DNA of 64,000 nt. It comes from Paulinella micropora. Lineage: Eukaryota > Cercozoa > Imbricatea > Euglyphida > Paulinellidae. Made by a program: the position numbers and the translations under genes. The stretch lies in assembly GCA_019918135.1 (NCBI GenBank), contig WBZZ01006252.1, positions 1 through 64,000 on the forward strand. The letters are read 5' to 3'. Positions 9,341-17,637 of this stretch are shown here, piece after piece (the stretch's first letter is position 1; every line of letters starts with the position of its first letter). The notes under the pieces are model-generated. The model ran no database searches, was not told where the DNA came from, and was given only the letters and a program-made list of their open reading frames with translations.

Positions 9341-10867
9341 TTAAGCCTCCTCTGGCAAGGGGTAGAGGGGAAACAATGAGGCGGGCATATCTGGGCCTTC
9401 GGATACCCATGAGTACGGAGATGCGCAAATAAAAGGGGTCATCTTGACTCGCAAATTGGGCAGATCTTGTCTGAGCTGCTGCAACACTCCCTCTGGCGGA
9501 TCACCTCTACACAAGGTGGTCGCGAACTCACGCAGAGATCGGCATTTCTTTAGCCCTGTAACGTCTGCGTTGATATAGCAAGACCGTAGTTCTAGTTCCT
9601 GCATTGAACAGCGCGTTAAATCGGATATAGTTGCGTCTGTTATTTTGTAACCCTGCAGTTGTAGACGCTGCGGGCTCAGCCCTACTACTGGAAGTCTCGT
9701 AGCTCCCCGACTGGCTAGGCACACAGTGCGCAGGGCGGGGAAGGCGCTCAGTCCGGTGATGACTTGATCGCAATCTATTAAATGCAGTTCTTCCAGTGCA
9801 GGGCAGCGCTGCAGTTGTTGCAAGCCATTCTCGGTGATGTTTCGACACTGCCTGAAACGCAGGCTGTGCAGGCCTGTCTGGTCGGCTAGCTTTCGAAGTA
9901 CAGCATCCGAAGCGATTTCGACAAGGGTGAGCTTTAGGCTTTGAAAGGTCAGATTTTCCAGTAGCTTCAGGTCGGCGGGTGAGAGGCAGTGATACTCGAA
10001 GAGATCTAATTCCTGCAGCCTCGCGAGGGAGCCGATCTGCTCGAGCAAATGAATAGCCCTCTTCGAGTCAGCGGCGAATGTTAGCTTGGCTATTGGCAAA
10101 TGTCGTAGGCCGGAGCCATTAATGCTGTCGCAAAACCTTATGCTTAGTGTCGCAAGTTTCGGCACTAGCCGTAGCAAGGTCAGCCCCGCGTCCGTGAGAT
10201 TGGGGCAACGATCAAGCTTCAGGCTGTGCAGTTCTGCTAGACCTTGCAAGACTCGGAGGCTTTCATCGTTGACGCGCTGGTGCGAAAGCTCGAGCAACCG
10301 CAGATCCCGAGTGTTTGGGCGGTTCTGTAGGTTTCTACAAATGTCGACCAGGTTCCCTGCCAGTAAATTGTGGATGCATTTAAACTCGTCCAGAACCCGG
10401 CGTTCCTCCTGCGCATCGTCGAGAGTAGACGTGCCAGTCATGATGAGGGTTTCTACCGTAACTTGGTTTAGTGAATAAGGTTTGTAGTCGGACCAGCCTC
10501 GTTTGTCTCTGTAGTAGGGAGTCGAAACTGTAAGTCTCCGTAACGGCCACGAAGCTTGGATACAGGCTTCCACAAAGAAGCGGAGTATCCACCTATCCCC
10601 CGGAAAATAAAATCCAAACCTTGGCTGTTCGTAGCGCTCCCAGAAGGCAACGCTCTTGACAAATTCCAGGGATTGTCGGCAGGCTAGCGCGAATCGAAGG
10701 GCTTCCGCTGCGCCCGCCAGGTCCCTAACCATGGTCCAGACATCGTCGGGCAATTTGAACAGCCAGCAAGATTGCTCGGCCTCTTTATCATCATCCTCAC
10801 GATAGCGCCTAGGACGGCCGCGGGTTTTTCGTGCTGGCCACCTGCCTGCAGCAGGTGCTTGGTCCAT
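9341..10867 (-). CDS. F-box-like / leucine-rich-repeat protein
   Basis: A 508-residue protein starting at ATG 10867 (MDQAP). The open frame further upstream is G-rich intergenic sequence. Residues 30-60 hold the F-box-like segment LFKLPDDVWTMVRDLAG, followed by the shared block (YEQPRFGF, ILRFFVEACIQASWPL, YYRDKRGWSDY, NQVTVETLIMTG). About ten LRRs of the cysteine-containing type follow, with the C-terminal signature LRQDLPNLRV and SPYSWVS, similar to SPYSWDA at the end of the gene at 340-1848. Sequence similarity to that gene is high along its length, showing a recent duplication. Probable SCF substrate adaptor acting on host or viral targets (inferred). Intact. Confidence 0.85.
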   Translation of the reverse strand: MDQAPAAGRWPARKTRGRPRRYREDDDKEAEQSCWLFKLPDDVWTMVRDLAGAAEALRFALACRQSLEFVKSVAFWERYEQPRFGFYFPGDRWILRFFVEACIQASWPLRRLTVSTPYYRDKRGWSDYKPYSLNQVTVETLIMTGTSTLDDAQEERRVLDEFKCIHNLLAGNLVDICRNLQNRPNTRDLRLLELSHQRVNDESLRVLQGLAELHSLKLDRCPNLTDAGLTLLRLVPKLATLSIRFCDSINGSGLRHLPIAKLTFAADSKRAIHLLEQIGSLARLQELDLFEYHCLSPADLKLLENLTFQSLKLTLVEIASDAVLRKLADQTGLHSLRFRQCRNITENGLQQLQRCPALEELHLIDCDQVITGLSAFPALRTVCLASRGATRLPVVGLSPQRLQLQGYKITDATISDLTRCSMQELELRSCYINADVTGLKKCRSLREFATTLCRGDPPEGVLQQLRQDLPNLRVKMTPFICASPYSWVSEGPDMPASLFPLYPLPEEA

Positions 10868-11156
10868 TGCTGGCAAGGTCCCTTTCGTTTTTGTTCTAGG
10901 CCCATTTGAGGTGCATTTTTTTCTGCTTCTTCCCTCTGACCGCTCTAACGAAGAAAAGGGGGGAGGTGGGGGGCGGGGGTTCCAATACAGTGGGTACACT
11001 CCCTTTAAAAAAAGCTCGTTCTCTCGCGCGCTAACAAACCCCCCCCCCCCCCCCGTCCTCTTCCTTTCCCCCGCCCAAATTTTATTTCCCATCTTCCCTC
11101 CGCAAATGTTGCCAATCCCGTTCCTCCTTCGTTTCTCCCCGCTTTTTTTTGTCCAG
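10868..11156. other. Upstream region with long C run
   Basis: Region upstream of the minus-strand F-box/LRR gene at 10867, after the end of the next one. It holds a G-rich segment (about 10959-10978) and a C run at about 11038-11054. This matches the pattern of a G/C homopolymer near a gene start. No coding frame is supported. Confidence 0.45.
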
Positions 11157-12602
11157 CTACGCTTGCAATCTTATAGCCATTGGAAAGGCAACATGCAAAT
11201 CCGGCCTGGCCTGCCTGAGCTGATCCAGCTTTTCCTGTTGCAGGCCTAAGCACATCTCAAAGGAGACTTCCTGCAAGGACGGGCAATTTTTCAGCTCAGT
11301 AATATCTCCAGTGATTTTGCAAAAAGTAAACTGTATTTCTTGCAGCGAACGGCAGCCCTGTAAATCGGAAAGAGTGGCGTTGGTTATGGTGCAAGCTGTT
11401 AGTGTCAACAGCTGTAGTTTCTTGCAGCCTGCCAACCCTGTAGGAGCTTTGGTTTCACCGCCATGCAAGGTCAATGTCCGCAGCACGGGGCAGGCATGCA
11501 GTACATCGAGGGCCGCGAATTGCCCTTTTAACCACAGCTCCTCGAGCGCCTGGCAGCGCTGCAATGCAGCTAAGCCCGCCGTGGTGATGTCTGGACAGTG
11601 TCGTAGAGATAGGGCCTGCAGGCCCCGCAGACCGGCTACTTTGGACAGCAGAGCATCCGTAGCGCGCTCATTAAGAGCAAATCTGAGCTTCTGCAGGTTT
11701 TTGTTAAGTGTGTCTACTTCAGCTGGTGAGAGGGGCGTATAGTCCCACAAGTCCAGTTCCTGCAGCCTCGTGAGCGAAGACAGTTGTGCAAGGAGGTTCC
11801 CATTGTGACGACGCAAGTCTTCGAACTTTAGCTTCGTGAGTGGCATATTCCGCACGCCCAAGCCGGTAATGTTTTCGCAATCTGCTATGCTGAGATCTTC
11901 GAGTTTCAGCACTAGATGCAGGCATGTCAGCCCTGGGTCTGTAATGGTAGGACAAGTGTGGAGCGACAGACTCTGTAATTGCGGCAGATTCTGCAAGATT
12001 CGGAGGCTCATGTCGTTGACTGTAGATTGACGGGCCATCACAAGTGACCGGAGAGCCTGGGTGCTGTTACGTCCGCTCAAAGATCGGCAGATGTCGGTCG
12101 TGGCCTCTGCCACTAAGTTAAGGATGGAACCAAACTCGTCCAGAACCCTACGTTCGTCTTTGAAAGGAGCATTTTTTCGGCCGTTCAGGATCAAGGTTTC
12201 TACCGTAACCTCGTCTAGGGAATAGCCCTGGTAGTCGGACCAGCCGTCGCGGTCTTGGTAGTAAGGCTGTTTTAGCACTAGTTCTTTTAAGGGACATTTA
12301 GCCTCGGCGCAGCTGGGAGTGAAAAACCGGAGTATTCGCCTGTGCTTCGCATTTGAGAAATCAAACACTGGCTGCTCAAACAGTTGCCAAAAGACAGGCC
12401 GTTGGACTAAAGCTAGAGAACTTGGGCAGGCGAGAGCAAACCTGATTGCTTCCTCTGCGCTCGCTAGGTCCCTAACAATTGGCCAGACATCGTCGGGCAG
12501 TTGGAACAGCCAACAAGACTGCTCAGAGCACGGCTTGCTTCTTTTGGGTAGACTTGTCGGTTCTGGTTCTTCCCAGTCTGACCTCCTCCTCCTATTGTTC
12601 AT
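11157..12602 (-). CDS. F-box-like / leucine-rich-repeat protein
   Basis: A 481-residue protein with ATG at 12602 (MNNRRRRSDW). The upstream in-frame codon at 12611 is TTG and less likely. F-box-like segment LFQLPDDVWPIVRDLAS, then the family block (FEQPVFDF, ILRFFTPSCAEAKCPL, YYQDRDGWSDY, DEVTVETLILNG), and about 10 LRRs, with cysteines at regular positions (LSLHTCPTITDPGLTCL, LSIADCENITGLGVRNM). The signature LRQARPDLHV stands near the C-terminus. It lies in the same orientation as the neighbouring paralogue, which suggests tandem duplication followed by divergence. Probable ubiquitin-ligase adaptor (inferred). Intact. Confidence 0.85.
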   Translation of the reverse strand: MNNRRRRSDWEEPEPTSLPKRSKPCSEQSCWLFQLPDDVWPIVRDLASAEEAIRFALACPSSLALVQRPVFWQLFEQPVFDFSNAKHRRILRFFTPSCAEAKCPLKELVLKQPYYQDRDGWSDYQGYSLDEVTVETLILNGRKNAPFKDERRVLDEFGSILNLVAEATTDICRSLSGRNSTQALRSLVMARQSTVNDMSLRILQNLPQLQSLSLHTCPTITDPGLTCLHLVLKLEDLSIADCENITGLGVRNMPLTKLKFEDLRRHNGNLLAQLSSLTRLQELDLWDYTPLSPAEVDTLNKNLQKLRFALNERATDALLSKVAGLRGLQALSLRHCPDITTAGLAALQRCQALEELWLKGQFAALDVLHACPVLRTLTLHGGETKAPTGLAGCKKLQLLTLTACTITNATLSDLQGCRSLQEIQFTFCKITGDITELKNCPSLQEVSFEMCLGLQQEKLDQLRQARPDLHVAFPMAIRLQA

Positions 12603-12889
12603 TGCCAGCAAGGTAGTTTTTTCTTTTTAATCTGTTATTGCCGGTAAGTTTTTAGGTCCAAATATTCTCGCCATTCTGCGCGGTTTCCGCCTTTTACTTC
12701 TTTCCGGACGTTGTGACAGGTCCTGGCCACGAAGCTAAAAAAAACCGGGGAGGAAAGGAGGTTGAATCAAATTTCTCCGCGCCCTGCCCCAAAACCCCCC
12801 CTCCCAGCCCCGTCCGTGAATTTGTGGCTAGTTTGTTCGCTCCTCCACTGAGCCTTTTTCTCCTAAAAGGACATTTTAGCCTGACAGTA
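12603..12889. promoter_or_regulatory. Divergent upstream region
   Basis: Between genes starting at 12602 (minus) and 12890 (plus). It has short C-rich runs near 12793 and, about 22 bases before the ATG at 12890, AGGACATTTTAGCCTG, close to GGGGACATTTAGCCAGG upstream of RPB5. This may be a promoter element shared by both genes. Confidence 0.35.
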
Positions 12890-13630
12890 ATGGCGACCAA
12901 GTCTCAGGAAGAGAGACGTACGCAGTTTGCGATAGAAACATTTCGCTTTGGCAACGTCCGGGCCTCTAAAACTACCGTCCAGTTCTACCACGAAACTAAG
13001 CGCATATGCAGAAAAGATCGCATCCCTGGCCTCAAATTCCTGTCCACCACGCAAAGACAAAAGTCAGTCGGTTCAGGCACGCATGTGTTCCAGGTTGGCC
13101 AAGATCGTTTGTTCGAATCTAGCCCCTTTGGACAGCAGGGCGGCCCAGAATTCGACCTGGGGTGGCTGCCGAAACCGTGGCTGAAGCAGCTTTGCCAAGC
13201 GTTGGAATACCTTTTGGAAGACCCGCCGTACTGCACGGGCAAGAAGCGTGTGCTGTGGGACCTAGTGCTGCTAGACGATGGCCTGTCCAAACTTGTTACC
13301 GGCCGTGTGCCCATGTTCTCAGTCAGCCGGTCGACTGGTCGTGTCAAGGCTGAGTTGCTCGCCTGCAGGCCACAGGAGGAAAGCCTCCGCTCATGGCTTG
13401 AAAATAGCCCGAGCGAGAACCCAATTCCTTGGGTATGGCGCGAGGTGATTGAAGCCAACGTCAAGCTGGAAAGATGGCCTGATCTGCACGAACCGCTGGG
13501 CGAGTGCGCGCTGAACTGTGTCAGCGCGCTGTTGCAGGCATGGAGCATTCACGACAGCCAGGACATCATCCGCAGATTTAACAGTAAGCGCTCGCGGCCC
13601 AAATGTTGCAGGTGCGGTGCGGAGCTGTGA
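12890..13630 (+). CDS. Hypothetical protein with C-terminal cysteine pair motif
   Basis: A 246-residue protein, family not recognised. ATG at 12890 is chosen because the earlier open frame is C-rich spacer. It is basic at the N-terminus and mixed helix and strand in the middle (WLPKPWLKQLCQALEYLLE, RVLWDLVLLDDGLSKLV). The C-terminus ends in PKCCRCGAEL, a Cys cluster that could be part of a zinc site, though too few ligands are visible for a full finger. The gene lies between two F-box/LRR genes, and its upstream region has a motif shared with RPB5. It is intact and ends in TGA. Confidence 0.55.
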   Translation: MATKSQEERRTQFAIETFRFGNVRASKTTVQFYHETKRICRKDRIPGLKFLSTTQRQKSVGSGTHVFQVGQDRLFESSPFGQQGGPEFDLGWLPKPWLKQLCQALEYLLEDPPYCTGKKRVLWDLVLLDDGLSKLVTGRVPMFSVSRSTGRVKAELLACRPQEESLRSWLENSPSENPIPWVWREVIEANVKLERWPDLHEPLGECALNCVSALLQAWSIHDSQDIIRRFNSKRSRPKCCRCGAEL

Positions 13631-13719
13631 CCAAAAAAAATTTAGCAGGAAGAGCGCGATTCTAAGAAAGCGCGACGGGAGGGTGTGAGAGGAGGTGGGG
13701 GGGGGGCCGCGCGCGACTA

Positions 13720-14781
13720 TTACAAAAACTTGGTTGCCTCGAAACAAAAAAAAACACAGCAACACCCGAGCGGCGCCCGCGGCATGCTCGTTTTCCGTGG
13801 TTCTGTCTTTCCGTAGCACAAAGGGTTCGATTTCAATAAAACTGTGAAGAAATTTTTCAGGTCCGGTCTCTTTCTCTGCAGGCTTCTGAGCATGTCAAGC
13901 GTCACGCCGGCGCAACAGTACAAGCAAAGCTGGCGAAGGTGGCAGTGTTGAAATGGGTCCAGCGTGGTAAATGCACAGGACGTTAAATCCAGTGTTTGTA
14001 GCTTCTTACAGTACTGTAGCCCGACGATCCAGGCGCTAGTTAACCTTTCGCAATCGTCAACCTCTAATCTGCTGAGCGAGACACAGTGTTACAAACAAAA
14101 GGCCAGACCCGCGTCTGTAACGTCGGCACATCTAAAGATGACGAGATCCTGCAGCGAGGGAATATTTAGCGCCCCGGTCAGGCCCGCACATCTTTCCAGA
14201 GAGAGCGTTGTGAGTGAGTGGCAGCTCTGTAGCACTGCCAGCCGGTTGTCGCTGAGTCCTGTGCAACGCGAGAGCCGTAGTGTTTGTAGTTGGGGAAGCC
14301 GATCTAGGCATTCTCCCGTGATTTGAGGGCAATTGTTAAGAGTCAAATTGTGGATGGACGAAAGTGCTTGAAAGAGTCCATCCAAGTGCCGATCCTCTTG
14401 GTTAGACAGTAATAGTTTATCAACCGAGAAGCCCGAGAGCGCGGCAAGATCACTTTCGCGAACAGGGCGCTCAATATACAGTATGTGCAAGATAATAGAT
14501 TTGTGTAGCCATTGGAGTATGAGCCGGTGGCTGGGCAGTTCAAGCTCGAAGTTTGGCTGTTGGAAGTCCGACCAAAACGTGGGGCCTCTGATCAGCGTCC
14601 GCAGCTCCAAGCACGTCAGTGATAGCGCGAGCACGATGTCGGGGCCGGTCAGGTCTCTAATCGTCGGCCAGACATCATCTGGCAGGGTGGGCAACAAGAT
14701 TGCAGGCTCCTCAACGCGCTGACGTTTTGTGCTGACGTTTGTGGCTACCTTCTGCTTAACAGAGCTTTTTTTGTCTGCCAT
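13720..14781 (-). pseudogene. F-box-like / LRR protein interrupted by an in-frame TAA
   Basis: From ATG at 14781 the frame gives 230 residues (F-box-like LPTLPDDVWPTIRDLTG, block FQQPNFEL, then LRRs) and meets TAA at 14091-14089 in the middle of an LRR (after AGLAFCL). The same frame continues beyond the stop with further perfect LRRs (LSRLEVDDCERLTSAWI, LQTLDLTSCAF) and the family signature LQRKRPDLK, down to about 13830, after which the sequence to 13720 is less convincing. The stop therefore truncates a gene that is otherwise full length. Possible causes are nonsense mutation, readthrough or base-call error. The family function would be ubiquitin-ligase substrate choice (inferred). Confidence 0.7.
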
Positions 14782-15128
14782 ATTTTTTCTTTTTCTTTAC
14801 GTGGCGAGCAAGCAAGCCAATACGACACCGTTTTTTTTTGTTATCTTTCCCCGCCCCCACTCCCCCACCCAAATCTCTCCGTGTTTTACCTCCAGTTTTT
14901 TTTTCTCTTTTCTGGTAGCAAAAAAATTTAGTTTTCAAAAAAATCAGGGGAGAAACAGATCCAGCAAAACACGGAAAGCAACGGGATGTAGGGATTTTGC
15001 GAAATAAATGGGGGGAGGGGGGAAAGGGGGGGGGGCCGGCCAGCGTAGTCGTAGGAAGAGCACAAAAAAATAGGGGACATTTAGCCAGGCAAAAAAATTC
15101 GCTGTCGTTTTTTCTTGCAGCAGGCGAC
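14782..15128. promoter_or_regulatory. Divergent upstream region with G-run/CCGGCC element
   Basis: Spacer between the minus-strand LRR gene and RPB5. Features: a G run (about 15028-15036) with CCGGCCAGCGTAGTCGTAGGAAG, matching the element at 3830-3860; GGGGACATTTAGCCAGG at about 15075-15091; and a pyrimidine tract ending TTTTTTCTTGCAG just before the ATG, which looks like a 3' splice site or a T-rich initiator. Confidence 0.4.
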
Positions 15129-15947
15129 ATGAGCGCAGAGAGTGTTTCGTTAGCAGAAGTGCTGGCAACCGCCCCGCGTCGTGGCGCGGCCGTCGTACAG
15201 GCGTGGCCGGAGCGCGTGGTGTGCCAGACTTGCGGCGGCCACGAGGTCATCAGTATCCAACACGACCTGTTTGAATGTCCCTGTGGCTGGCAAGCGTCCG
15301 TGGTGGCCGAGAACGCACGCACACAGCTGGCGCGCCTGGGCTACGAACGCAAAGATTCGTTGGACCTGGTGGATATCACGGGCGATTGGACACCGACTCG
15401 TACTACGGGCGCGCCGGTGCTGACGGTGTTCTGGAGGTTTCTGCAGGATCCGCATGACACGCTGCTGCGGCGTGGCACGGCCAAGAGGTGGATAGCAGCG
15501 GCGCACGAGTCGGCGGCAGGTGAGCGCAGGCACGTAATTATCATCCACCGCAAGCGGCGCGCGCCGGTAGCGGAGCTGATGGCCGAACAGGAAGCCGCGC
15601 TGGGGTGGCGCATAGAATTCTGGGAAGAGGACTCGCTGTTGTTCACGCCCGGGGTGCGCGGGCTGTACTACCACGAGCACCGCGTGCTCAGTGCGGCCGA
15701 GCTGCAGAGGTTGGAAGCAATGTTCCAGCTAGACGCCGGCCGGCTGCCCGTGCTTTTTAGTTCGGACCCCGCTGCCAAGTGGTGCGGCGCGCGCCCGGGG
15801 GACGTCGTAGCAGTGGAATCGACCTTTATGGACGGCAAGCAGCAACAGTACAGGCGCTGTGTGTACCTGGCCGAGGAACGCTTCCGCAAGGAGTCCATAG
15901 TAGCCAAGAAGGCTGATGTCAGGGACAGACAGAACCGTTTCTTGTAA
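15129..15947 (+). CDS. RPB5: RNA polymerase subunit RPB5 with N-terminal zinc ribbon
   Basis: A 272-residue protein. The C-terminal third matches the conserved RPB5/RpoH fold: LLFTPGVRGLYYHEHRVLSAAE, then LPVLFSSDPAAKWCGARPGDVV and a final YRRCVYLAEE. This part binds RPB1 at the polymerase jaw. The middle (about 85-185) corresponds to the eukaryotic N-terminal jaw domain. Residues 32-52 add C-x2-C-x14-C-x-C (CQTCGG ... CPCGW), a zinc ribbon not normally part of RPB5, so this appears to be a fusion. It would form part of a virus-encoded RNA polymerase acting in the nucleus or viral factory. ATG at 15129 is chosen because the frame upstream is low-complexity. The gene is intact and ends in TAA. 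Confidence 0.9.
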   Translation: MSAESVSLAEVLATAPRRGAAVVQAWPERVVCQTCGGHEVISIQHDLFECPCGWQASVVAENARTQLARLGYERKDSLDLVDITGDWTPTRTTGAPVLTVFWRFLQDPHDTLLRRGTAKRWIAAAHESAAGERRHVIIIHRKRRAPVAELMAEQEAALGWRIEFWEEDSLLFTPGVRGLYYHEHRVLSAAELQRLEAMFQLDAGRLPVLFSSDPAAKWCGARPGDVVAVESTFMDGKQQQYRRCVYLAEERFRKESIVAKKADVRDRQNRFL

Positions 15948-16159
15948 ACAAAATCTGCCAAAGAGAATTGTGGGGCCCGAACATGGCGGACGACTAAAAG
16001 ATCTCGGCGCGGGGGGGGGGGGGGGGGGGGGGGAATCCGGGCGCGAATGTCATTTATTAAAACTCGAATCTTAGCAAGCAGACGCCTGTCAGGCGTCGGG
16101 TTTTTAATCGACACTCTTACTTTTAGCAGTGGCGCGTGTTAGGAAAAGGAGGGACTCTG
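15948..16159. terminator. Convergent spacer with hairpin plus T-run and a long G run
   Basis: Between the ends of RPB5 and the glycoprotein gene. A G run of about 25 bases lies at 16009-16033. At 16081-16097 GACGCCT-GTC-AGGCGTC forms a seven-pair stem with a three-base loop, followed by GGGTTTTT. Giant viruses often end transcripts at hairpins, so a transcription-end or polyadenylation role is possible for either gene. Confidence 0.5.
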
Positions 16160-17071
16160 TCACGACACGAGCAGCCATGGCAGCCAGACCCACCACCACC
16201 AGCAGGTCGCGCTACGGGGCGCGGCGCTCGACTGTGCGGGGGTCGACTGAGTCGACTGTGCGGGGGTCGTCGTCGTCCCGGCAGCGTGCGTTATCTCCAC
16301 GGGGCTGGTCGGCTGTGCGGGCCCCGTTCCGCGACAACGCACCAGCCCCAAGTATTGCACCGAGCAAGACAGCTGCGCGTTTTCGCAATGGATAAAGATG
16401 TAGATCTTCGAGCTGTTGATGTAGGTTGCGTCCGTGTTGGTATACGAGAAGCACGACCTCGGGTCCGGGGAAGACGGCCCTACCCAGTACTGTGACTCTT
16501 GGGGCTCCGGATCGCTTTGCACGTACACCATGAATTGGTCAGGCTCCAGCGCCTGGCCCGCGTTCAGAGAACGGAACTGCAGCCGCTCCACGATCACACC
16601 CTCCGGACACTCGACAGGGGGCATGATGGTGGCGAAGCCACCCGCTGGCACCGTCGTGTTACGCTTGCAGTCGGGGCAGGGGCATGCCCCCAGCTGCAGG
16701 CAGTTATACTTGATCTCGTACCTCAGGGGGCAGCTCAGCACGGCCGTGCACGTGAACTGCGTTAGCATGGCGGCCGCGATGGCAACGTTGAGCCCGGGCG
16801 CCAGGTTGAAGCATGTTACTTGGGCCTCGCTGCTTAGTTGTTTGTAGGAGTCCAACATAACGGTATTGGTATAGCTCGTGACTTGGAAGGTGGAATTGTC
16901 AGTAGACGCCACGCGCAGGCTGGTCACGACCAGAGCCTGGTTCTGGCCAGAGCACGCTTTGGGCTTGCGCAGCCAGGCATAGGTCGGAACGGTCATACTG
17001 CCGTTGCAGCCTATACAGTCGCAAGCGCTCCAGGCGCGCCAAATGTCTAGCAGCAGTAGAGCGAGCCACAT
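16160..17071 (-). CDS. Secreted or membrane-anchored cysteine-rich glycoprotein
   Basis: A 303-residue protein from ATG 17071. A short N-terminal hydrophobic signal (WLALLLLDIWRAWSA) precedes a domain rich in cysteine (over 15) with at least four N-glycosylation sequons (NGS, NST, NTT, NSS). From about residue 262 there is a Thr/Ser/Pro-rich stalk (TTTTPAQSTQST), then a C-terminal segment rich in Trp and Leu (WWWWVWLPWLLVS) ending the protein. This suggests either a short transmembrane anchor or a GPI-anchor signal. A surface or envelope protein is likely, perhaps involved in attachment to host. I do not recognise a family. Upstream is a G run of about 22 at 17122-17143. Confidence 0.65.
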   Translation of the reverse strand: MWLALLLLDIWRAWSACDCIGCNGSMTVPTYAWLRKPKACSGQNQALVVTSLRVASTDNSTFQVTSYTNTVMLDSYKQLSSEAQVTCFNLAPGLNVAIAAAMLTQFTCTAVLSCPLRYEIKYNCLQLGACPCPDCKRNTTVPAGGFATIMPPVECPEGVIVERLQFRSLNAGQALEPDQFMVYVQSDPEPQESQYWVGPSSPDPRSCFSYTNTDATYINSSKIYIFIHCENAQLSCSVQYLGLVRCRGTGPAQPTSPVEITHAAGTTTTPAQSTQSTPAQSSAAPRSATCWWWWVWLPWLLVS

Positions 17072-17637
17072 TAGGTGTTTAAGTAGTTATGGTCGCCTGA
17101 CAGTTGTTTTTCGGTCGCTAGCGGGGGGGGGGGGGGGGGGGGGAGGGAGAGACAGTCGTTTTCCTAGTCCCCTTCCCGAGCCAGGTGCAAGTCGGTGGAA
17201 CAGGCCGACGCCCGGTATTTGTTCTGGACCAGATTTACGGGGAGAGGGGGGAATTAGCAGATTCTTGTTCAAATCCCTGGCACTGCTCGAGACAGGCTAG
17301 GAGCTAGTAAGGGAGCCAAAGCCCCAAAGTGCAGAGGCAGAGCAGCAGGTGTACGCAGTGATAATGTCGCCTTTCGGCTGTGCTGCGTGACCTGGTCTGT
17401 ACACCGCAATTTAGCATCGCTGATTTCAATAATAGGTTGTACTTAATGCTGTTGTGGGGTGCCCCCCCCCCCTCTTTTCCGTGCGCCGTCCGGAGTTCTA
17501 GAAGAAAACGGAGCTTAAAAATCGGCCCTAACCAAAAGGGAGAGCCGCCAAGGCTAACGGTGTGAAATTTAATTTTTTGCTCACAGACATGGGGGGGGGG
17601 GGGGGGAGAGAGGAAGGGCCGAATTGTAGTAGGAGGT
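17072..17637. other. Spacer with G and C runs
   Basis: About 570 bases between two minus-strand genes. Three long homopolymers: G at 17122-17143, C at about 17461-17470, and G at about 17591-17605. No gene is supported. The G run nearest 17071 lies 50 bases upstream of the glycoprotein start. Confidence 0.45.
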
